This document shows, piece after piece, positions 1 through 5,172 of a DNA stretch of 5,839 nt. The number at the start of each line of letters is the position of its first letter. The stretch's first letter is position 1. Made by a program: the position numbers and the translations under genes. The notes below the pieces were generated by a model. The model saw nothing but the letters and a program-made list of their open reading frames with translations, searched no databases and had not been told where the DNA came from. Origin of the DNA: Thermoprotei archaeon (lineage in GTDB: Archaea > Thermoproteota > Thermoprotei > Thermofilales > B20-G17); the NCBI GenBank assembly GCA_003649515.1, contig QMSC01000087.1, positions 1 to 5,839 on the forward strand, in the 5' to 3' direction.

Positions 1-2151
1 TACCATCTATGCTACATTTACGACACAGGTCTAATTCCAGGCTATGTATACAAAATAGAAAACGGAAGCCTCAAGAGAGTTGACGTAAAGCTGGATAAGG
101 ACCTAACAAACCTAGCGAAAAAACTCTACGGTCACGATAAAGAAATGCTAAGTGAAGCTCTTGAGTGGCTAAGAATTCTGAATGCCCCTATCCCAGATAT
201 TAGGCGTATAGCAGTTGACATTGAGGTCTACGCCCCAACTCCTAATAGTGTGCCTAACCCCACCGAAGCTTCAAAAAAGATAATAGCAGTTGCATTTGCA
301 TCTAACGATGGTTTTCGAAAGGTCTTCCTCTTGAAAAGAAAAGAGCTTGGAGAACCCCATGTAACCAGGATAAATGGAGAAGTTGAACTCATATATTTCG
401 ATGACGAGAAAATGCTCCTAAGAGAAGTATTCAAAGTGATCTCCTCATACCCTATGGTACTTACCTTCAACGGAGATAATTTCGACCTGAACTACTTATA
501 CCATAGAGCGCTTAAATTGGGCTTTAGAAAAGAGGAAATACCAATAACCTTATCACGGAATGCAGCTCTTGTAACACCCGGTATACATATAGATCTTTAC
601 AGGTTTTTTGATAATCATGCAATGCAGGTTTACGCGTTCAAGAATAAATATAGAGATGCGAAAACTCTCGATGCAATAGCTACAGCCCTGTTAAAAGTAG
701 GAAAGATTCAGCTGACAAAACACATCACCGAACTCTCTTACGAGGAACTTGCCGAATACTGTTTTAGAGATGCAGATATTACACTCCAATTAACGATGTT
801 TGATAAGAATCTGTTCATTAAGCTACTGATCCTAATGATGAGGATCTCAAAGCTTCCTGCAGAAGATCTGACGAGGACTGGTGTCTCTAACTGGATTAAG
901 AACTTAATGTACTTCATTCACAGACAAAAAGGATATCTCATACCTGAACCCGAAGACATTAGGCGACTTAAAGGGCGGACAACGACACGAGCCATCATAA
1001 AAGGGAAAAAATACTTAGGAGCCATAGTGATAGATCCTCTTCCAGGCATATTCTTTAACGTAACGGTACTAGACTTCGCTTCACTATATCCCTCGGTAGT
1101 GAAGAAATGGAACTTATCTTATGAGACCATAAATTGTCCTCATGGCGAGTGTAAGAAGAACAAGATTCCAGGCCTCCCCTACTGGGTCTGTACGAAAAGA
1201 AGAGGTTTAAGCTCAACGATTATAGGCTTCCTAAGGGATTTCCGTATTGAGATATATAAGCCCCTTTCCAAGAGGAATGACCTAACCCAAGAGGAAAGAG
1301 AGACTTATGAAACGATACAGTTGGCGCTAAAGGTATTTATCAACGCCTCTTATGGAGTCTTTGGTGCAGATACATTTCCGCTTTACTGTCCTCCAGTAGC
1401 TGAATCTACAACAGCCTTGGGTCGTTATGCTATCTCTAGAACTATTAAGCAGGCGTGCGAAAAGGGTTTAGTTGTACTCTACGGAGATACCGATAGCTTA
1501 TTTTTATGGAACCCTGACAAGGAGAAAGTTGAGGAGTTAATTAAGTGGGCTGAAACCGAATTGGGGATAGATCTAGAGATAGATAAAGCGTACCGTTACG
1601 TGGCATTTAGCGGTAGGAAAAAGAACTATCTAGGCGTTCTAAGTGATAACACACTTGATGTAAAAGGCTTAGTCGGAAAGAAAAGGCACGTACCCGAATT
1701 TATCAAGGATCTCTTCAATCAGGTCTCGGAGTCCCTGATAAGCGTTAAGACTATAGAGGATCTTGAAAAGGCTAAGAAAAGCCTGCGCGAAATAACCAGG
1801 GAAAGCATTTTAAAGCTTAAAAGGAGGGAATACTCCCTTGACAAGCTGGCTTTCAAAGTATCTTTGACGAAAAACCTAAGCGAGTACGTTAAAACGACAC
1901 CTCAACATGTGAAAGCAGCGAAACTTTTGGAGAGATATGGAGTGAAAATAGAGGCCGGAGATATAATAAACTTCGTTAAAATTAAGGGCTCCTTAAACGT
2001 AAAACCCGTTCAACTTGCGAGGATAGATGAGATAGACTACGAAAAGTACTTCTCATATGTGGAAACTACTTTGAGACAAGTGCTAGAGGCCATGGGAGTA
2101 AACTTTGACGAGCTCCTAGGAGAATCTCAAATAGACACGTTTTTAAGCTAA
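1..2151 (+). CDS. polB1: Family B DNA polymerase B1 (crenarchaeal replicative polymerase), N-terminus cut by window edge
   Basis: DNA-dependent DNA polymerase with 3'-5' proofreading, the main chromosomal replicase type of Crenarchaeota. The frame is open from base 1, so the ATG at 145 is an internal methionine. In visible-residue numbering (716 residues), Exo I is D73-x-E75, Exo II is NGDNFD at 157-162, and Exo III is Y253-x3-D257. The linker motif YLGA starts at 338. Palm motif A is DFASLYPS at 358-365, motif B is K444-x3-N448-x2-YG, and motif C is YGDTDS at 494-499. A KKNY motif follows near 540. All catalytic acidic residues are present, so both activities should be intact. From memory the layout and wording closely follow Sulfolobus Dpo1 (882 residues), which implies about 160 residues are missing at the left, including the uracil-sensing N-terminal domain. 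The C-terminus ends in ESQIDTFLS, a possible degenerate PCNA-binding box. A C-x-H-x2-C...C group lies at 379-397. The stop is 2 bp from the convergent gene's stop. No intein or frameshift is seen. The family call is near certain; the B1 subtype is very likely. Confidence 0.96.
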   Translation, partial: YHLCYIYDTGLIPGYVYKIENGSLKRVDVKLDKDLTNLAKKLYGHDKEMLSEALEWLRILNAPIPDIRRIAVDIEVYAPTPNSVPNPTEASKKIIAVAFASNDGFRKVFLLKRKELGEPHVTRINGEVELIYFDDEKMLLREVFKVISSYPMVLTFNGDNFDLNYLYHRALKLGFRKEEIPITLSRNAALVTPGIHIDLYRFFDNHAMQVYAFKNKYRDAKTLDAIATALLKVGKIQLTKHITELSYEELAEYCFRDADITLQLTMFDKNLFIKLLILMMRISKLPAEDLTRTGVSNWIKNLMYFIHRQKGYLIPEPEDIRRLKGRTTTRAIIKGKKYLGAIVIDPLPGIFFNVTVLDFASLYPSVVKKWNLSYETINCPHGECKKNKIPGLPYWVCTKRRGLSSTIIGFLRDFRIEIYKPLSKRNDLTQEERETYETIQLALKVFINASYGVFGADTFPLYCPPVAESTTALGRYAISRTIKQACEKGLVVLYGDTDSLFLWNPDKEKVEELIKWAETELGIDLEIDKAYRYVAFSGRKKNYLGVLSDNTLDVKGLVGKKRHVPEFIKDLFNQVSESLISVKTIEDLEKAKKSLREITRESILKLKRREYSLDKLAFKVSLTKNLSEYVKTTPQHVKAAKLLERYGVKIEAGDIINFVKIKGSLNVKPVQLARIDEIDYEKYFSYVETTLRQVLEAMGVNFDELLGESQIDTFLS

Positions 2152-2153
2152 AG

Positions 2154-2543
2154 CTAGTCCTCCTCTTCCTTTAACTTCTCCTTGAGATACTCTGTAATAC
2201 TTTTAGTCTCTCCCTTACGTTTAACTACTATACGCGTAGGCAGCCTTATGGGGTACCCCAACTCTCTGAAAATGTAGAGCACAGTATAACCGTCAATTTC
2301 CCCCTTTATCCTGCCCTGAACTATCAGCCTTGCAAGTTCTCTAATGACGTATTCTGTTAACTTAGGGTACTGCATTTCAGCGTACTTCAGAACCTCCTTA
2401 GCCTTTTCCGTTAAAGACTTATTTAGCAATTCACGTGGATCCTCTAAGCTCTTCGATTCCTCTACTCTAGCCTTAGACAATAGAACTTTCCTTTGTAGCT
2501 CAAGTAGCTTCCTCCTCATTATTAACTCTTCGTCCTCGCTCAT
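2154..2543 (-). CDS. PDCD5-like double-stranded DNA-binding protein
   Basis: A 129-residue basic/acidic helical protein resembling the archaeal PDCD5 (dsDNA-binding) family. The N-terminus MSEDEELIMRRKLLELQRK is the charged helix typical of that family. The core at about 44-79 keeps the spacing L-T-x2-A-x3-L ... P-x8-L-x2-L-x3-GRI. After it, TRIVVKRKG (103-111) matches the family's final basic strand. Beyond that is an extra tail of about 18 residues ending KEEED, which typical members lack. The region between GRI and the basic strand (IDGYTVLYIFRELGYP) is divergent, so this may be a crenarchaeal offshoot. I chose the start at 2543 because AAAGGAGGTGGAGG lies directly before it, a near-perfect ribosome binding site. 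A longer in-frame start at 2609 would add 22 hydrophilic residues and has no comparable site. Likely co-transcribed with the AbrB-like gene upstream; convergent with polB1. The role is probably nucleic-acid binding; the exact function is unknown even for better-studied relatives. Confidence 0.75.
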   Translation of the reverse strand: MSEDEELIMRRKLLELQRKVLLSKARVEESKSLEDPRELLNKSLTEKAKEVLKYAEMQYPKLTEYVIRELARLIVQGRIKGEIDGYTVLYIFRELGYPIRLPTRIVVKRKGETKSITEYLKEKLKEEED

Positions 2544-2544
2544 A

Positions 2545-2559
2545 TCCTCCACCTCCTTT
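2545..2559 (-). promoter_or_regulatory. Strong Shine-Dalgarno site that decides the start of the PDCD5-like gene
   Basis: On the minus strand the bases read AAGGAGGTGGAGGAT, directly followed by ATG at 2543-2541. AGGAGGTG can pair over eight bases with the usual archaeal 16S rRNA 3' end (CACCUCCU). Seven bases separate GGAGGT from the ATG. It is by far the best ribosome binding site in the window and favours the 129-residue product over the longer one starting at 2609. Confidence 0.8.
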
Positions 2560-2621
2560 CTGCGTGTAGCGGTCTCATCATTAAGTTCAGAGCTTTGATC
2601 CCTCTTCATCTACTCTCTTAA

Positions 2622-2630
2622 TCATATAGG
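2622..2630 (-). promoter_or_regulatory. Weak TATA-like element upstream of the PDCD5-like gene
   Basis: The minus strand reads CCTATATGA here. Archaeal transcription starts about 26 nt beyond a TATA box centre, which would put the start near 2600. That is inside the long version of the reading frame but upstream of the Shine-Dalgarno-led ATG at 2543, giving a leader of about 57 nt. This fits the shorter start. The match is weak, no clear BRE precedes it, and read-through from the upstream gene is at least as likely. Confidence 0.25.
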
Positions 2631-2643
2631 GCGTTAATACGTT

Positions 2644-2952
2644 TTACTTCTCTGGTACTCCTTTAACGTCCACTATCTCGATAGTACTTTCAGGAAGTAC
2701 CTTGAGCTCCTCCCGTACCCTCTTTGGTATCGTAAACTGCCTGGAAGAAGTAAACCGTGTACGCAGGAGCTTTACCTTAGCTAGCTTAATGCTCTTCCCC
2801 TTAAACTTAAGCACCACGCTAGCGTATTCGCATCCCTCTAGCTTTAACTTCCTAACTAATCGTGCTGGTATAAGCACTTGTCCATTAATGTATACCTTAG
2901 CTCGGTAAGGTAAACTCTCTATTGGAAGACCCTTAAGCCCCCTTTTTCCCAC
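2644..2952 (-). CDS. Small protein with two AbrB/SpoVT-like swapped-hairpin motifs, probable DNA-binding regulator
   Basis: A 102-residue basic protein with two copies of a motif resembling the AbrB/SpoVT hairpin. Copy one, about residues 19-50, contains INGQVLIPARLVRKLKLEG. Copy two, about 64-96, contains SSRQFTIPKRVREELKVLPE. Both show the family pattern of a short strand, (G/R)Q(V/F)xIP, a helix rich in R/K and L, then a strand (SVVLKF; TIEIVDV). Known AbrB-type domains dimerise by exchanging hairpins; two copies in one chain could form that unit within one molecule. The start is a GTG. An in-frame TAG lies only four codons upstream and there is no internal ATG, so it is the only reasonable start, although its ribosome binding site is weak. 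The end is 34 bp from the earliest possible start of the next gene and 100 bp from the preferred one, so a two-gene operon is plausible. Antitoxin use is possible for this fold, but no toxin gene is adjacent. Its targets are unknown. Confidence 0.68.
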   Translation of the reverse strand: MGKRGLKGLPIESLPYRAKVYINGQVLIPARLVRKLKLEGCEYASVVLKFKGKSIKLAKVKLLRTRFTSSRQFTIPKRVREELKVLPESTIEIVDVKGVPEK

Positions 2953-3075
2953 CGGAGAACCCTACTCAATAGATTGAAACAACGTATCTTAATTCCTTTG
3001 CCCTTCTGCACCCGTCGATAATCTTTAGTAGTCTGACTATAATAATTTATGGTAAGTTTGAGAAGGGCGTGAAAA
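2953..3075. other. Divergent intergenic region
   Basis: This 123-bp gap separates the leftward AbrB-like gene from the rightward surface-protein gene and must hold promoters for both directions, unless the left pair is transcribed from elsewhere. The right side has a good TATA-like element (3038-3052). The left side has only a poor candidate, ATTAAGATACG on the minus strand at 2993-2983, which would give a leader of about 10 nt. I see no convincing operator palindrome, RNA gene or repeat here. Confidence 0.6.
3038..3052 (+). promoter_or_regulatory. Probable BRE/TATA promoter of the surface-protein gene
   Basis: The bases TATAATAATTTATGG contain AATAAT, matching the crenarchaeal BRE pattern RNWAAW, followed by a TTTATG-type box. 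The box centre near 3049 lies 27 nt before the ATG at 3076. The usual archaeal spacing of about 26 nt then puts the transcript start at or within a few bases of the start codon, giving a leaderless or nearly leaderless mRNA. A purine-rich stretch (GAAGGG, 3062-3067) could serve as a partial ribosome site if transcription starts further upstream. Confidence 0.55.
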
Positions 3076-5172
3076 ATGCACACTGAAAAATCTCTCACAA
3101 CAACTCTACTAGTTCTCATAATGCTCGCATCCGCTACCATTTTCACTATTCTTGAAGTAAGCGCACAAGATACGCGAGAGGTCATAATATACATTTCTGA
3201 GCACACAGGTGCCTTGGCCTTATACGATAATATCCTAGGAAAGCCTACAGTCAAAATATTCAATGCTACAAGTAACGAGTTGCTACTCACGCTTGAAGCG
3301 GAATACTATAACACTACATATTCAAGAGTAAACGCCACATTATCGGTGAACACTAGCTATAGGGTGGAAATTTACTGGCTGGATAAAAAGGTCTATACTA
3401 CAACTTTTGAGCTTACGGCCTCAACTGATCCCTACGTTCTCGCAGCTAAAACTAATACTACGTTGACAAAGATAGAGCTACTGGACAGCAGAGGTACTAG
3501 AAAGCTACCTCAAGCAAAGATCACATTATACGAAGACGCTAACATCTTCCTTCAGGGATTGACAGCGGATGATAATGGTATCATCCGCGTGCTTTTACCT
3601 TATGGAACCTATGAAATAGGCGAGATCTATTGGAAGAATACAGATGTTAAACCTACTGAGAAAATAGAACTGACAGTTGATGATTCTGTAAGCGTCCTAC
3701 ATGTTGAAATTAGCTGCAGAGTGTACGACTTAAAGCTCATTATAAAGGACATTTTCGGTCGAGCTCTTGTAACGGGGGTGCGAGTGGACTTATATTTTGA
3801 AGGCAAGCTCCTCAATGAAACTGCACCAAATTCTTACGGAGAAGTTAACTTCAGACTCTTACCTTATGGCGTATATGAAATATACGTAAAGTGGAGTGGA
3901 GCTCTTGTAAATAGGACGTTCCTAACGGTAGACCAAGACTTAGTCATAGAGATTATAGTTCCCCTCCTACCGGAAGTAACAATAAGAGTAGTGGATGGAG
4001 ATGGGGAGCCAGTAAATAGGGCTGTATTGATAAAGCTTGGGGAAAGGACATTGAACTTAGACATTGAAGAAGGCTACTGTACCATCAAAAATGTGCTATC
4101 GGGCGACTACACGTACATAGTATACTGGGAGGGAAGGAACTTTACGGGAATGGTGCGTATAGCATCCCCCATAGTACAAATAGAACTCCCATTATACTCC
4201 ATACACGCTACCATAAAGGTCGATAAACCGATCGACTTTAGAACCTTAAAGATAATACTCTACAAGGATGGAGTGAAAATAAAAGAATTATCTCCTGAAG
4301 GCACATATGTAACCTTCAGACGGCTCATAACTGGTTTCTATGCGGTAGAGGCGCATTGGTATAACTACACGTTAATAAGGAAGGACTTACACATAGTCGA
4401 CTCTTCGTTGAGAATAACACTAGTCCTACCATTGTATAAGTTAAGAATTCGCGTAGTTGACGTCGATAACCAGCCCCTTTACCGCGCGAGGCTGGCTTTA
4501 ACGCTACCTAACGGTAGCACTACTTGGCTTTTAACAGGTCCTGAGGGCTATACTCAGGCTCTAATCGTTCCGTATGCGAGTTACACTTGTAAAGTCTACT
4601 GGAAGGGAGTGTTGGTAGCCGAGGATACAATACGGGTTAAAGAAGATACAGAGTGGAGTCTGAAAGCTCGAGTGGTAAATGTTCTGCTTACGTTGAAGGG
4701 CTTTCTAAACCAACCTTTATCCGGCGCCGAGGTAGTCCTTGCATATAAGCTTGAGAATGGGACTATACTGACCTTATCTTGGGCCCAAACAAATCCCGAG
4801 GGACAAGTACTTTTTAGAGGGATTCCTCTAATACATGAAGCCTCTGCATTGATACTTGAGATATCATATAAAGATAGAGCCTATACTAAGGTCTATCCAC
4901 CTCCCACAAAGTCGGAGTCCATTAAGATAGACATCAGCTTGGATGTAGTAGCAGTACTTTTTGAGCATACAGTAACGATCCTGGAGCTTGTAACATACAT
5001 CCTCGTAGGAGCTGCCATTGCTATAGTTGCAACAGTAGTGATTTCAAGGATAAAGGAGAAGAAAGAGTTTAGCGAATTGATAGTGGAGAGGAACGAGGAG
5101 AGAGAACCAGGTAGGATAGCAAGGGCTTTTAAGAAGATTTTTAAAAGGGAGGAAGAGGAAGAGGAGTGGTAG
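3076..5172 (+). CDS. Membrane-anchored, repeat-rich cell-surface protein of unknown function
   Basis: A 698-residue protein built for the outside of the cell. Residues 9-27 form a hydrophobic signal core, with a likely cleavage site VSA|QD after A30. Residues 34-622 hold about seven beta-rich repeats of 77-89 residues. Each tends to start with a strand pattern like LxIxVxDxxGxPLxxAxVxL and to end with a Y-x3-(V/A/I)-x-W motif. Aromatic anchors are W101, W186, W273, W351, W428, W509 and Y598. This resembles carboxypeptidase-regulatory-like or other Ig-like beta-sandwich domains. Eleven N-x-S/T sequons (63, 79, 86, 92, 127, 247, 279, 355, 430, 479, 561) all lie outside the membrane, consistent with archaeal N-glycosylation. 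A proline hinge (PPP, 608-610) and one transmembrane helix (about 638-657) follow. A cytoplasmic tail with a basic stretch (IARAFKKIFKR) ends in six Glu and a Trp. No catalytic motif is visible. It could be an S-layer-associated, adhesion or binding protein. The promoter and the ATG support the start. Confidence 0.85.
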   Translation: MHTEKSLTTTLLVLIMLASATIFTILEVSAQDTREVIIYISEHTGALALYDNILGKPTVKIFNATSNELLLTLEAEYYNTTYSRVNATLSVNTSYRVEIYWLDKKVYTTTFELTASTDPYVLAAKTNTTLTKIELLDSRGTRKLPQAKITLYEDANIFLQGLTADDNGIIRVLLPYGTYEIGEIYWKNTDVKPTEKIELTVDDSVSVLHVEISCRVYDLKLIIKDIFGRALVTGVRVDLYFEGKLLNETAPNSYGEVNFRLLPYGVYEIYVKWSGALVNRTFLTVDQDLVIEIIVPLLPEVTIRVVDGDGEPVNRAVLIKLGERTLNLDIEEGYCTIKNVLSGDYTYIVYWEGRNFTGMVRIASPIVQIELPLYSIHATIKVDKPIDFRTLKIILYKDGVKIKELSPEGTYVTFRRLITGFYAVEAHWYNYTLIRKDLHIVDSSLRITLVLPLYKLRIRVVDVDNQPLYRARLALTLPNGSTTWLLTGPEGYTQALIVPYASYTCKVYWKGVLVAEDTIRVKEDTEWSLKARVVNVLLTLKGFLNQPLSGAEVVLAYKLENGTILTLSWAQTNPEGQVLFRGIPLIHEASALILEISYKDRAYTKVYPPPTKSESIKIDISLDVVAVLFEHTVTILELVTYILVGAAIAIVATVVISRIKEKKEFSELIVERNEEREPGRIARAFKKIFKREEEEEEW
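3175..4941 (+). repeat. Seven divergent tandem protein repeats within the surface-protein gene
   Basis: Approximate repeat borders in bases are 3175-3429, 3463-3684, 3724-3945, 3973-4179, 4201-4425, 4438-4665 and 4672-4941. Distances between the aligned aromatic anchors are 85, 87, 78, 77, 81 and 89 residues. Most copies share only the pattern, but copies two and three share LLPYG-x-YEI. There 22 of 27 bases are identical (3592-3618 against 3856-3882). The array probably folds as a string of beta-sandwiches forming a stalk. Confidence 0.7.
5147..5159 (+). promoter_or_regulatory. Ribosome binding region for the radical SAM gene, inside the upstream gene's poly-Glu codons
   Basis: The run GGGAGGAAGAGGA precedes the GTG at 5166 by about 6 to 13 bases, depending on which purine block pairs with 16S rRNA. 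The same bases encode part of the poly-glutamate tail of the surface protein. This supports initiation at 5166 with translation coupled to the upstream gene. Confidence 0.5.

Noticed and set aside
826..872. CTGA...ATGATGA...CTGA series and a 6-bp hairpin (GATCCT/AGGATC) inside polB1
   Set aside because: The final spacing is too long for a guide RNA, and the bases encode a conserved polymerase segment, so it is explained by coding.
2113..2122. Perfect 10-bp palindrome CTCCTAGGAG near the polB1 end
   Set aside because: It lies in codons for Leu-Leu-Gly, has no loop for a hairpin and no second copy; it is likely incidental.
145..2151. A complete 668-residue polymerase starting at the ATG at 145
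   Set aside because: The frame stays open to base 1 with polymerase-like sequence, and this start would remove the N-terminal domain; the gene is cut by the window instead.
2570..2615. C/D-box-like guide RNA on the minus strand: CTGA, a short spacer, then ATGATGA, with a GATGA upstream
   Set aside because: The D'-C' core is suggestive, but the upstream C box is imperfect and no terminal D box (CTGA) follows at the right distance. Probably chance in the leader of the PDCD5-like gene.
2344..2908. Open frames on the plus strand opposite the two small minus-strand genes (2344-2598 and 2702-2908)
   Set aside because: Serine- and leucine-rich antisense translations without a ribosome site; they are shadows of the genes with recognisable motifs.
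2919..3290. A 123-codon open frame on the minus strand spanning the divergent intergenic region
   Set aside because: It overlaps the start of the AbrB-like gene in another frame and the signal-peptide region of the surface gene antisense. Its translation has no family resemblance and it would cover the surface-gene promoter.
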